Assembly (NCBI GenBank): GCA_025449115.1 | Contig: JAHLKC010000153.1 | Location: 29,828-93,827 of the forward strand | Origin: Chytridium lagenaria | Taxonomy: Eukaryota; Chytridiomycota; Chytridiomycetes; Chytridiales; Chytridiaceae | Length of the DNA stretch: 64,000 bases | Direction: 5' to 3' | Notes under the pieces: generated by a model | The model's database searches: none | Told to the model about the DNA's origin: nothing | Seen by the model: the letters and a program-made list of their open reading frames with translations, nothing else | Translations under genes and position numbers: made by a program | Shown here: one piece after another, positions 1 through 11,591 of the stretch | Numbering within the stretch: position 1 is the stretch's first letter | Layout of the letters: each line of letters starts with the position of its first letter

Positions 1-44
1 AGCCATCAGCATTCCGCCACTAAACGCCTCCCCCTCCTCCTTAC

Positions 45-286
45 CCTCTTTTTGCGTGTCTCCTCAAACCTCAGCTCGGCGGGTGTCAATGTCCGACCTG
101 ATGATTGTACCTCCTTCTTCTCAGGAGGAGCCTCCAAAGCCTTTTCGATCGATTCTTTAGATTTCTTGCTCTTCTTTTTTCTATGAGTTCTTGTTAGAAT
201 GGAGGTTGAGATGGATGATGCTACTTTTGGACACCAAAGCCTTTGAGCTTTAGAGACCCGCCTGTAAAGTTCTCGTAGTCGCCCAT
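45..286 (-). CDS. FAM32A-like protein, 5' part (gene runs off the left edge)
   Basis: The minus-strand start at 286-284 opens a short exon (286-225) reading MGDYENFTGGSLKLKGFGVQ, the GGSLKLKG signature at the start of FAM32A-like proteins. A 44-base intron follows (donor GTAG at 224, branch-like CTAAC, acceptor CATAG ending at 181). Exon 2 (180-45) is in frame with it and gives a Lys/Ser-rich stretch followed by LTPAELRFEETRKKR, which matches the family's central motif. A GTAAGG donor at 44 suggests the C-terminal exon lies left of the window. FAM32A is a small nuclear protein that has been seen in spliceosomal C* complexes; its role in fungi is little studied. The longer open frame upstream of 286 is non-coding read-through. 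Confidence 0.7.
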
Positions 287-1163
287 CGAGAGGTGGGGGT
301 AACGTTTTGAAAGTTCGAGAAATTGACAAACGGACTTGTGAAGACATACCTATCATGGTTTGTGAAGGAATGCAAGGTTGATAGGTCGTATAAAACGCAA
401 CAATAATACGATACCATGCCACTCATGCGACGAGAGATGATGGAGATGGATATAGATGTTGGGCTATTGGAGTGTAAGGAGATTCGAACAATCTGTTAGG
501 TCAACCATTATATTCCTGCAGAAGTTTGGATGTTCATGCTATGGTGAGTAGGCTTTTCCTGGCTCATCATTTACTCAAACCTGCGGCCCCCTTTGTTTCC
601 CCCGATATATCGGACTGCTCAACTTTATGTAAACGTTTTTAGACTTTGGCCAAAAAAAACAAACACCACTCTTTTTGTCGACTCTAAACAATAAACCACA
701 TATTAAATACCAGGATGAATCAAGTGTATTATGAGTGAGGTTCTTGAATCAAAACAAAAAAAAGTCACGCAGAAGTGACTACGTACAATATGATGAGTTT
801 GTTGGATAGCCTCTAGCCATAACGTTTTTGCCAATGGGCAACGACGTTGTAATTATATCGCTTACTTTTTCTTCATTTACATGTATCTGCAGACAATCTG
901 GATTGAGCAATTGAACAATAAACTACTGACAATAAGGGTTATACTCTCCACATAAAAAAAATAAGAGTGCATAAAAAAGTTAAGAGTGCAAAAAGAACAA
1001 AAAAAAAAAGGGTTAGAATGGCATTATAAAATGGAAAAAGGCTAAATTACTACGCTAATATATTCTCTGTCATCGCAATCGGATAACGCTATCGCAAAAA
1101 AAAAATAAAAAAAATATGCACTGCTAAAACCTTTTTTAAAGCATAATATATCCAATCCCCATT
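287..1163. other. Intergenic, A/T-rich
   Basis: This stretch lies between the start of the FAM32A-like gene and the 3' end of the RRM gene. It holds several poly-A tracts and no open frame that I can support. It presumably contains the FAM32A-like promoter and the RRM gene's 3' region. Confidence 0.5.
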
Positions 1164-2341
1164 TTAATCTGATACCTCCCCATCCTCACTTTCAGCACCG
1201 GGTTTCTCAGCCTTCAACAATGTTGGCAAACCCTTACTCGCCCCTTTCCTAGCATCACTCCCACTCACCACTGCAGGACTTTTCGGTTTCTCCACCTTCT
1301 CAACAATCGACGAATACTCCAACAACAAATCATCAAACGCTGATCCCGACGTTGTCGTCGCTGTCATCGTCGTCCTGCTTTGCGGTAACCCACGATTCTC
1401 ATGTGCCGTGTATCCACCACTACGAGCCCCATCTAGATCTTGCCACCATGGTGTTCCCTTTTTAACGGGTTCGGGGACGCGTGCTCGTGATACTTGGATG
1501 CATTCACCCAATACATATGTTCCGTCTAGCTCGGTGATGGCGCGGTCGGCGGATTCGGATGCGGCGAATGTGATGAACCCGTATCGAGATCTAACCAAAC
1601 AAAAAGTATTATGTAAGCACTTAAAATAAACGAGTATTTACGCATAATATAAAATATAGAGAAAGAGGTTCTGAAAAGGCCAATATAACAAAAATAAAGT
1701 GGGACCATACGTACGGTTTATGCAAAAACAACTTTATCCCAGAAACCTTCCCAACCTTTTCAAAATGTTCCCGAAGGTCATAATGCGTCACCCCAAACGG
1801 AAGATCAGTGACATGCACTGATTTCTTATAAAACCCATCCCCTCTCACAGGTGACCCACCATCCCCCCTCCCAGGAGATCTCACCCGTTCATTATCATAC
1901 CGATGTCTCGACCTCCATCCCCGATCCTCACTCAAACTCCTACTGCGACTCCGTCTCCGTCCCCTCCAATCATCATACCGACTCCTCGCCCTTGAATCCG
2001 TAGAGTACTCTGACAACCGGTCATCACCATCTTCCGGTTTAACCTCCTTCCGACGTCGCTTGACCCGCCCAAACTCATCAAGCGATGCATTTGAGCATAA
2101 CGACACTGACCGGCGTCTTCTTTGGCGATGAGGGGATTGAGATGATGGAGCTGTGCGGGACACCCCTCGAGAGGGCCTTTCCGTATCATTGTCGGACATG
2201 TCCGCCGAATGTTCGTTCATCTGTTCCATAAATAAACCAGAGACATCAGATATACGTTACTGGAAGATCCGGTAAACGTACCTTTCTATCGGTTGCGTGG
2301 GTTGACCGCCCTTGTTCCAATGTGCGCTCGTCCTGGGTCAT
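1164..2341 (-). CDS. RS-rich RNA-binding protein with one RRM (SR/Tra2-like)
   Basis: Three or more exons encode a probable nuclear splicing factor. I place the start at 2341: exon 1 (2341-2282, MTQDERTLEQGRSTHATDRK) joins in phase across a GTACGT...CAG intron (2281-2221) to exon 2 (2220 to about 1712). Exon 2 holds Arg/Ser-rich sequence with many RS, SR and RRRS runs, then the first half of an RRM with the RNP2-like VHVTDL and DLREHFEKVGKV. The last exon supplies the RNP1-like RYGFITF, the rest of the RRM (AITELDGTYVLGECIQVSRA) and an acidic tail ending DGEVSD. The exact splice between HKPY and RYGF is unresolved: the obvious GTATGG donor and TTAG acceptor are out of phase, so a micro-exon, another acceptor or a base error is involved. 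Confidence 0.75.
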
Positions 2342-2771
2342 GAAGTTGAGGAAAGGCGGAAACGGGCCAAACGAAGTCTACGGATAAAGATGGAAAGCTT
2401 GTTACAAGGCGGTAAGAGGGGGCTTGGGGTGCTGATACTTCAATGGAGAGCGGGGAGAAGTGGGGTGATGTGGTAGAGAAGGGACTGGAGGGAAGTGACG
2501 ATTGATGGGGGTGGTTTGGGACTACCTCGGCTCTTGAGGCATAAAAGATTTATCAAATTTTAAAGGACGAAAAAAAAAAAAAAAAAAAAAGGTTTGGTTT
2601 CAAACTTTTTTTTATTTTTAGGGCAGATCGAAAGTGTTGACAGCAAAAACGGCATCACCAAGTAAACAAGTACCGCATATTCGTAAAAGTGCACGCGCCG
2701 ATAACGCTGAATGTGAGGAACATTACGTCGGTAAAACGATATCAGATTCCAAAACCGTCCAATCATTATAT
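2342..2771. other. Intergenic with homopolymer A/T tracts
   Basis: This is the upstream region of the RRM gene and the downstream region of the helicase gene. It contains a run of about 20 A at 2571-2590 and a T tract next to it. No coding sequence is supported. Confidence 0.5.
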
Positions 2772-5700
2772 TTAAAAGCTCACTTGAACTTTGCCACCTC
2801 CTCCTTCAAAGCAACCCCCAACCCCTCCTCTGATGTCCTCCCAAGAAATCCCCAAACCCAACCATAAGCCCCTTAAATTCATCGCAAACCTCCATCCCCC
2901 CATTCTCCTTATCCCCTTTCCGTTTCTCTCTTGCAGCCAACAGAATCTTGACACCTTCCCGATGAGCACCGTCGAATTCTTGGTCCCAGACGTGTACTCT
3001 TTCAACGCATCCCTAAACAGCGCATATGATTTCGGCGATATCACCGATTTGATGCGCGTACGATAGTCTTTGGGGTCTACCAACCGCTTTGGTTTTAAAT
3101 GGGTCGAGCTTTTCGATTTTGATGATACACCATCAGAACGCGAAATTATTCCTCTTTTTTCAACAGTCTCATTTTTCTCATCGTCCAGTGTCCCACTTTC
3201 TTCAATAGCAGGCATAAGATTCTCCCTCGTTGATTCCTGCAACGAAAGCAACCCCACCCCAATCTTTCGCGTTGATTCTTGAACCGACACCGTTCTCTTC
3301 AACCGTAACGGCAAATCCCTCGTCACAGTCATCGACGATGACTTCGTTAGCAACGCTGACGACGCATTATTAAATTTATCCATCACTGTTCCAACCACAT
3401 ATGAGTGCTTCGTCCCATCCAACGTCACGACGCCTTCTTTTCTTCGTATACGAACTTGCCCTTGCTCTTTATCTTCTTCAGGCGTACTCACTTTCGCAAG
3501 CTTTGCGACAAGCGCGACATGACCTGTATCTTCTGTATTCACGACCGGTTGTAATCTAATGTCAGGTTTTCCCGTCATTTCTTTTCGGTCCCGATGAAAC
3601 TCGAAAAAGGTTTGTAACGATGTATCAACATCTCCAAATTTAGACTTTCCCAAAACAGTCATTACCAAAAATTAACAAATAATACACTTACAATCACTTT
3701 CAGGTGCGGTTTCAACCATTCCGGAAAGTTTTCGTCGATTGGAATCCGACGCAAACCTTGCAAACTTTAGCATTTTATGCGGAGAAAGATATACCCTGCC
3801 ACACATACCTTTCATCACAAAGAAGAATGGCCCCATAGTCATTCCGATGACGAATTCTAGTAAATCATAAGCAAAATGAGGAAGAAGTTCTTTTCTTACA
3901 CTCTTCCCAACGCTTGATTCACAGCCCGTGACGCTTGATTTGAGTACCATTCTTGGCCCGACATGAATATTTCTGATATATGTCAACTATCATTAAAAGT
4001 CAAGCAAAATAAAAAGATAACGAAAATACCACCGAACCTTATTTGCCTTATTGAACTTTGCTAACCCATCCATAAATTGCTTCTTTAGCGTGACTTTTGG
4101 GTCTTTGGCGGCTACAAAAAAACGTCAATATGCAAAATTGAGCTGTTATAGGGGAAAAAGAACACGATCTAACCTGGGAATGGAATCCCGGCAACAATAA
4201 CAGCCCTCGCAATGTCATCACTGAAATCAACACCTTCACTCGCCTTTCCCCTGCAAACCGCAAAAAAGATAGCCCCCCTTGGTCGATTCTACAAGTTTAC
4301 GATACACTAGCATCGCCTGAGTTATTTATTTAAAAGTATAAGAGTTAAACACCTACAAAAGCAAAAATCTTCATTACCTTTGCGAAATCCGCTTTACTCT
4401 TTGGCTCAATAATCGGTTTCTTCAGTTTACATATCTCCTCCCATAACGTCCCGTCAGCTTCCCCACCAACACGCGTCTACAAAACACCATGAGCACCTCA
4501 ACAAAAAAAAAAAAATAACACCCCGTAAACAAAGAACCCACATTTTTCCATCTCATTAAACACGAATCCATCATCCCATACCCCGCAAAAAACACAAGCA
4601 TCCCTGCGGGTACCTTTCCAGCAACCCTCACAACAACACGTCCAATCTCATCTAAATAGGATGTGTTTTGTCGGTTATCAAACGATGAGTTTAGGAGTGT
4701 TCCAGTGGGCCCGGAGCGGAGTACAGAAACGCAGAAATGGGTTGGAGGCGCTACGTGAGGGTTTGATAGGGAGATGGGAAAGTCGCTGAGAAAAGATTTT
4801 AGATTGTGAAAGTGGCGGTTTGAATGTCCCCTACATGTTCATTTCGCATTCAAAGCTCTCCAATGGGCTCTATTTAACACCGTCATTAACATCCAAATCG
4901 AAAGGCACAAACAGATCGCCGTGAACTCACCAAAGTTCCTGAAGCTGCAATGATACTCCTCGCACCAGCAGCCACTAACCCAGCCATAGCGATCCCAGAA
5001 TGGAAGCACCAAAGGCTTAAAATCCTTTCGCTCTTTTCCGAGATCTGGAGATGAACCTGTGCGCAGCCATCAACTTGACTAAACCAATTGTAGCTTTGGT
5101 ACCTTAAACGATCGCCTTAATCCATTTAACTTGTTTCCATCTCCAACAAGGCCTTGAAGTGACATTTTGAGGACCGCTATTAGGGAGCTCAACCCGGGAC
5201 CTCGACTCTTTGTACGCTTTTCTCTTGTTTGATCTTCTCAAATAAATCAGTTAATGTTAAGATATCAATTAGAATCAACCAAAAGTACTACCTGAAAGCT
5301 GAAGTAGATCCTTAGATATTTGCTTAAACGTTTCAAAAGCTGCTTCAGCCTCCTCCAAACTCCCAAAAGCAGACTGAAGCAGATTGATGAAAAAGTCTCC
5401 AAAAAACACCATCGAAGTGGATTTAGCATCCATCGGTATGCTGCGGACTTCCTGTGAGCATTTAAAACAAACATTACAAACCATGATATTACCTTTAAAA
5501 GTGATTTAACACAAACTAACAAGATATTAATCAATAAACAATGTAAGTCGCTAACCTGTAAGACTTTCCACGCTGAAAAGATTCACTGAAGCTATTACTC
5601 CGTTGACGGAAACGAATGCAGCAGATCCTTTTTTCACTTCTGAGAATGTGGAATAGTATTCTTCTAGTTCGGAGATGCAAGTTGCAATGTGAGTCTCAGA

Positions 5701-7209
5701 AATTTCGAAAGAAGATGATTCGGTACATGCGGCTTCCTAGATATTGACATGTAAATATTGATGTTGAGTTTAATGAAATATTTACAAGGTTGTGCGCTGC
5801 AGAGACAAAGAATCGAGAATTAGACATCAACGCTGAAGTATAGAAGGTTTACCTTCATCAAATATAATTATAGCATTTCTTGTTAATTTCCGGAAGTTAG
5901 TTTTCAACAACGGTGAAGTCAAGACCCACTTTAGATCAATCCGTTGTGATCTCCGCATAGCTTCATCCACGAGATAGTTGTAAGGCAAAAACACAATATC
6001 CGCATTCTTTAATTGCTCGCGAGTGTAGTAATATGGGCATATACTGAGACAAAAAAAAAAAGGGTAAGAAAGTTTTACGAGAGGAGGATAAAACAAATGG
6101 ATTGAACGCTGAACCTATTCTTCATCCCGAATTTGAGCAAGTCCTCTAAATCAGCAATAGCGGGTTCCGATCCCGCAGATGACTGAAGAGCACCGTTAAA
6201 TTCTAAAATTTGCGGCATTGGAATGTTTCATTAGGAAACATTGAACGAAAATAACGTATGAAATAATGCTTACGTTCAAAATTTGCATGATACTTGCAGG
6301 TTTTCTTTTCAACTGCTCTCTTACACATGTCTGCACGTTCCGTGGGTGACCCTGGATGTGCCTTGATTTCGGGATGAACACATAGATGATCTCGGCTTGA
6401 CAAAACGCAAACTCTAGGCCTAATACAGAAATTTAAGCGGAGCATAAATAAAAGGAAAAGGCGATGATTTAACTCACGTATACGAGATATTTCTAATTTC
6501 TCTAACACTTTGAGCAAGCTGGGAGTGTGTACGAGACGCAAAATAAATCTTTGGAGGTGTTGCTAGCATATTCTCGTCTAGTCCATCCAGAGAGCTCTGC
6601 CCAAATACGGCACGATCAAGGTCTGTCAGAAGGGATTTGGTGGAGTCGTTGATGTAGTTTGTGGAGTCTTTTGATGGGAACAGCGAGATATAGGCTTGAC
6701 GTCGCGCTTGAAAGGCCTCTTGCCAAGCTAAGCAAGCGCACAGCAAGGTGAGCTAAATCCAACAAATATAATTTAGAAGATAGACGAAACGATGATGCTC
6801 TGAAGTAAAGAAGAACCAATGCCATTGGAAGTTTTGCAGAATATACTTGCAGTTTTGCCGGTTCCAGTTGGACTCTCGATCATGACATTGGAATGCTTTC
6901 AAAAAAATTACAACATTAGCCGTCATTAACAGCATGTGTATTTTAATAATCTCAAAACCCAAAGCACATTCTCACATTCTGTAATCCCGCCACAACCTTT
7001 TCCAGCATTCTGATCTGGCATTCGTAGGCTTCAGGAAATCACGATAGTAAGCAAAACATTCTCTCACAAAGAGAATCCCGAGCACATCACTTACGCAGAT
7101 ATGGAAAGTAGACGGTGACGCCATTGACATTTAGAGGTAGTGCGGCGGAGTCTCGTTGCTTTAGCCTTGCGCTGCTGGAGTGGGGTGGTTGGAACGATCC
7201 TTGCTGCAT
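2772..7209 (-). CDS. RTEL1: RTEL1-like DEAH-box (XPD-family) DNA helicase
   Basis: Many small exons on the minus strand together encode a Fe-S-type superfamily 2 helicase. In metazoans RTEL1 unwinds D-loops and telomeric T-loops. Visible in order: the N-terminal NGVTVYFPY motif; [12 protein letters not shown]; Walker A SPTGTGKT (about 6890-6850); [37 protein letters not shown]; a cysteine-containing segment consistent with the Fe-S region; PYNYLVD; the DEAH box (FDEAHNL, split by an intron near 5865-5802); motif VI as [16 protein letters not shown] (about 3920-3830); and a C-terminal Lys/Ser-rich tail with a possible harmonin-like helix ([10 protein letters not shown]). The intron after Walker A has a GC donor. 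The start at 7209 is the first ATG in phase with the NGVTVYFPY exon. Apparent one-base shifts occur near 3730 and in the last 250 coding bases, so the C-terminus is uncertain. CHL1/FANCJ and XPD fit less well. Confidence 0.82.
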
Positions 7210-7705
7210 TTTTTTGACAAACTCCTTGTCCGAATGTCATTACTGTTTCGTCACTCAATAAAACATGTCTGTTTATTTATTTACTTGGATGGACTGTAGC
7301 AAACGTTCTCTCGAAAAGTTAAAAAGATGTTGGCTGGCTCGCGACACCCTTTATTTCGTTACGGCGATGGTAACAGGAATTAAGAAATAGTGGACGAGAT
7401 CATCAAGTTACTGCTGCTGCCTCTAAACAATTCCTTCCACTATAGAGCTGCACACTAGTCAAATAAAAAACGCAATCGCCGGATGCACCTTCACTACGCT
7501 CTGGTTAATGTTTTATGTAGATGGCATCCGGCCCTCCTCATACTCTTTTCCGACGCCAGGAAGGAATCTGCCGTTCTTCCTCAATCATCTCTGTCTTTTT
7601 TGAGTTGGCGTGTCAGGCAGAAAGCTTAGTAAGGCCATTTCCAAAGAACCCCATCAAAACATTCTCGAGGGTTGCATTTTACTACATCCGAACCGACAAA
7701 AAGTC
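7210..7705. promoter_or_regulatory. Shared upstream region of divergent helicase and desulfurase-like genes
   Basis: These 496 bases lie head-to-head between the RTEL1-like start (7209, -) and the PLP-enzyme start (7706, +) and probably hold both promoters. I saw no clear TATA box. The small open frames here are not convincing genes. Confidence 0.4.
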
Positions 7706-9717
7706 ATGACGGCCACCGACGACGACTCCAGCTCCTTCAGAGTTGAATGGGCGAGATCCAGGTTCCCAGCCATCGCAGCCTCTGGGCCCTCCGATGCGTT
7801 CACGTTCATGGACAATGCGGGTGGATCTGCAGTTTTGGACACTGTCGCTGAAAAGGTGAAAGAATACCTTGTGTCAAGAAATGTGCAGTTGGTAAAGTGA
7901 AAGACGATACAAATGAGGTCTAATGGCCTCTTCAAAGGGTGCCTCATACCGTGTAAGTCAAGAGTCATCGGCTTTAGTGAAGCTTGGTAATGAAGCTGGA
8001 AGAAAGTTTATCAATGCGGAACATCTTGATGAGATTGTGATGGGAAGCTCGACGACGCAGGTATACCATTACTTTTAGCACTCTGAGTTTCTCATATTAT
8101 TCATTAACTTTGGTCTAGTTGGTGGAGAATTTGGCCAGGGCGATGGAACCTGGCATGAAGCGATCCCATGAGATTATTATCACAGACACAGAGCATGAAG
8201 GTTCATGTTTCATTAACCGTCAAAACTGACTGAGCTTCAGCGAACGCTGGACCTTTTGTTAGGCTTGCTAAGCGTCTCGGGATGAAGCTGAGGGTCTGGC
8301 AGGCGAATAAGAAGACTTTGGAGCTGGATATCACAGACTTGAAGAAACTCTTGACAAAGAACACTCGTCTTGGTAAGTCTCCTTCCTAGGTCGCAAGGTA
8401 AATGCTGATGTTCACTTTAACTAGTTGCTATGACCCATTGCTCAAACATTCTTGGGACTGTAAACGATGTTACGGCCATCGCCAAACTTGTTCACACCAT
8501 CCCCGGAGCAGAGATATGGTAAGTCTCTAGAAATATCATTAAACCACTTTTAATTATCTATTAGCGTGGATGGAGTTGCATATGCGCCACACAGGTGAGC
8601 TTACCGTTTTCAACGGATTTACTAATTTGTTTAGGGCCGTCGACGTTCAGGCTTTTGGAGTAGACTTTTACGTATTCTCATGGTACAGGTCTATGGTCCT
8701 CACCTTTCCATGCTCTACACCCGCCGTTCTGCAGCCAACAAACTATCCTCCTTGGCCCACTTCTTCATTCATGCCTCAGACCGCCCTTACTCCCTTCAAC
8801 CCGGCGGTCAAAACTTTGAGCTTAGCGCCAGTCTCCCATACATCCTCTCCTACATTGCCGAAGCCGGAACTGGAGTCTCTCTATCTCCCACAGCTGCTAC
8901 TGAAAGCGAAAGGATTCGGGAACTTCTTGCGTCGATCTCTTATGAGGATATCCAGGCTGGGTATAAAAAATTCACGGAGCAGGAGAATAAGTTGTCAGCT
9001 ATTCTGTTGGGGTATTTGGCATCAAAGCCCGATGTTTATAAGGTTGTGGGGCGTCCAGAGTCAGGGGCCGGCCGGGTTCCGACGATTTCGTTTTTGGTCA
9101 AGGGAGCTAAAAGTGAGGACGTGACGCTTTTTGTTGATAAGCACAATATCGGAATTCGATTTGGTCACTTTGTGAGTTTGCATTGTTTTATTCTTTGTTT
9201 ATGGCTACGTGACCTATTTTTCGCTTTCTTCGGCAAATTGTTTTTTTTTCATGTCTCGTTTATTTAACTTTTGTAATTTCCTTCTGTGCTTATCCTTTTT
9301 TAACTTGTATTTAATATTCCGGTTCTACTTTTTTGTCTGCTTGCAAAACATATGCAGTACGGTAAGGCTTCTCAATCCTTCTTTCATAATCCCCTTCTAT
9401 CATAGACTGACGTTTTGCATTATATCTCAGCTCATCGCCTCGTTGTTGGATCTTTGAAACTTAACGAGCGCGACGGCATAGTTCGCGTGTCACTCGTACA
9501 CTACAATGCCGAATCGGAGGTGCATCGTTTGATCGAGGCTCTCGAGGCGTTTCTTGAAACTCAAAAGTCGATCAAGAGCAAAGCTCTGAATGCCCTAAAA
9601 AACCCTTGTACCCACCCCTTTGTAATTCCAATGGTTTCTGTGAACATAGGGCATTGTGAGTGCGTAAATATTACAGGTATTGGTTCCGACGGACAAAAGC
9701 CAGATTTAAAACAATAA
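7706..9717 (+). CDS. Cysteine-desulfurase-like, class V aminotransferase-fold enzyme
   Basis: This is a PLP-dependent fold-type I protein of the cysteine-desulfurase-like (SufS/kynureninase-related) group. Exons I can place: 7706-7891, 7938-8060, 8119-8200, 8241-8372, 8425-8518, 8565-8594, 8635-9171, a 4-base exon at 9358-9361, and 9431 to the stop. Recognisable segments are FMDNAGGSAV, the PLP-phosphate-loop-like GSSTTQLVENLA, ITDTEHEANAGP, MTHCSNILGTVN, VDGVAYAPHRAVDVQAFGVDFYVFSWY followed by VYGPHLSML, PTISFLVKG and FGHFYAHRL. The internal aldimine lysine would sit in SWY-K-VYGP, and that codon is where the frame breaks (TACAGGTC near 8688, one base short). Downstream sequence stays conserved, so an error is likelier than decay. 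The start at 7706 is the first ATG adjoining conserved sequence. The substrate is unknown. Confidence 0.78.
9358..9361 (+). other. Candidate 4-base micro-exon (TACG)
   Basis: The sequence reads ATGCAG-TACG-GTAAGG, a tetranucleotide framed by a good acceptor and a good donor. Splicing 9171 to 9358-9361 to 9431 gives GGT CAC TTT TAC GCT CAT CGC, encoding GHFYAHR, the motif expected at this point in the enzyme family. Without it the flanking exons do not join in frame. Confidence 0.65.
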
Positions 9718-10091
9718 TGACGCAATCCGTCCCGATGGTTTTACTTTTCAGAATTCCGCGCAAGAACCTAGGCCGTCTGTTTGGTCTTGTAAATGAGTGG
9801 GTGGGAGAAGGGGGTCTGTTGTCTGTTACGGGTTTTTTGTTCGAAAAACCGTAACGGAATTTACGACGACCCCCTTTTTGTTTGTGTTTGGGTTTCAAAT
9901 GCCGAGGTTCGGTTTTTGCAATGCAACAAACACGTAGAAAATAAAAGAGGACAGGGGATGTTCTCTCGTTCCGGAATGCTTTGTTGAGACCGTCAGTGCT
10001 TCTTGTTGAAGCTCGCCATCGTTTACGTTGCCTTTTTCGTTTAATACCCTCCTCCACCCCTTCATTGAATACCATATACCACTTTACAATC
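9718..10091. other. Intergenic, no gene seen
   Basis: This stretch lies between the PLP-enzyme stop and the next start. A short inverted repeat (GTTACGGTTTTTTGTTC... with CCGTAACGG, about 9825-9857) could be a 3'-end structure. Nothing coding is supported. Confidence 0.4.
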
Positions 10092-11591
10092 ATGAACTCC
10101 ACATCCAAAATCTCGATATCCTTCCTCCGGACCTCCACCTTCCGCTCAGCAACATCCACCGTCACATTACCACTCACCACCTCCATCGCACAACCCACTA
10201 TCTCCGCATTCACTGCATCCCCATCGCTTCCAATCACATCTCGACAGCCCATCTCTTCCACCACCTTCATCCTCGGTGCCGTCATTGGCGGTCTCCTCAT
10301 GCTCCTCATGCTCATCATCCTCGTCTACGCATCCTCCCCGTACGCATTCAAGCAAAGCCAAGAAAAATCGGCGATGGACATCACAACAGATCCATTGTCA
10401 ATATTGACATGGACGTAGGTGTCACACCCAACCCAGCGGTTTACTTGATATCGATGGACCCGTCCACATCCTTCCTTGAGACGCACAAGGCGGCCACGTT
10501 TTGTGGTTGGGGGTATTGAGGGATCACGCAGTGGGGAGGATACGGAAAGTGAGGAGGGGAGTGTGAGCAGGTCCGGAAGTCTTGAGACGAGAGAAAGTGA
10601 TGGATACATTTACGTGTCAGACATAGGGATCATGACGCCCGGTTGTATATTCCGCGTTCCCTCTCACGTCAGTATACCCGGAACACCTATCGGTAGTCAA
10701 CGTGCGAGTGATCTACCAACACCACCGTCTTCCATGTCAAACAAGAGGACGAGTATGGGTGATGCTTTTGTTCAAGCTGGCGCGTATGTGAGGGATATAC
10801 GAAAGACGAGAAGCTTTGTGCATAGCTCAGGTGTAGGAAATGCGCCTTCAAGGCCTTTATCGGCTTCTTCTGTGACTGGATTTGTGAGAGTGTTTTCGGC
10901 GAATGGAGCGGCGAGATGGGGTGGTGGAAGGGGGCGTTCGATTGATGTGGTTTCTTGTGCTGATATGAATGTTGTGGCGGTGGGAAATCGAGGTGGAGTT
11001 GATAGCATGGATCTATTGTATTCAAACACGTCGCTTGATAATAGTGGACGTTCCATGTTTGCGGATGGAGGGTGCGGTGCTGCACCAACGAGTCTCTCCA
11101 GGGATCCCATTAAGGATGCAGTGAGAGCTGATGGTGCAACATCCGTATGGTCACAGTTCAGCGAAACGAGAGGAGATGAGGCTGAGAATTCCGATGAAGG
11201 ACAGGCAGAGACATGGGTGTTCCCGACTATGAACCGATTGCCAAGTCTACCGCCACGTCTTTCACCTCTTTTTCAAGGCCAACCTCTTCCCCCATTCATG
11301 CAACACTCATTTTTTACAATGCCTTACCCTCAAGTTCTTCCTCCTCCTTCCACCCATTCCCTTTCATCATTCCGCTCTCTCCAAACAAACCGCGACGACC
11401 CCACCGTAATCGCGTCATCAGACGTTCCTGTAATCGATAAAGCCATTGACCAACGAAATAGTGCCTCCTTTAAAGTTGCCGGCCTCGGTGAAACTTTTTC
11501 TCTTCATCGAGCGTCGGGCATTTCAAGTCACTCTACAGCTGTCAACACCCTCACTTCTGATGTTGGGTATGTTGGGGCGGCGGCCGGATGA
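10092..11591 (+). CDS. Single-pass membrane protein with Ser/Thr-rich ectodomain, unknown function
   Basis: From ATG 10092 the product begins with a Ser/Thr-rich segment (MNSTSKISISFLRTSTFRS and on for about 60 residues), typical of an O-glycosylated fungal ectodomain. A clear transmembrane helix follows (TFILGAVIGGLLMLLMLIIL, about 10260-10325) and then a polar, probably cytoplasmic tail. The frame breaks near 10370-10385: the original frame closes at 10418 while VNIDMDVGVTPNPAVYLISM continues in another. It shifts again near 10480 into the long frame that ends at 11591. That long frame is Ser/Gly-rich, low in complexity and starts with a basic patch. I join the three as one gene because they abut without splice signals. 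There is no recognisable enzyme domain; a cell-surface sensor or adhesin-like role is only a guess. Confidence 0.5.

Noticed and set aside
481..520. Possible T-arm (GATTCGAAC) suggesting a tRNA
   Set aside because: The flanking bases do not pair to form the stem, and no cloverleaf can be drawn.
9671..10318. Minus-strand 215-codon frame
   Set aside because: It covers the opposite strand of the Ser/Thr-rich membrane-protein gene and the intergenic gap; composition is Arg/Glu/Val-biased as in a reverse shadow.
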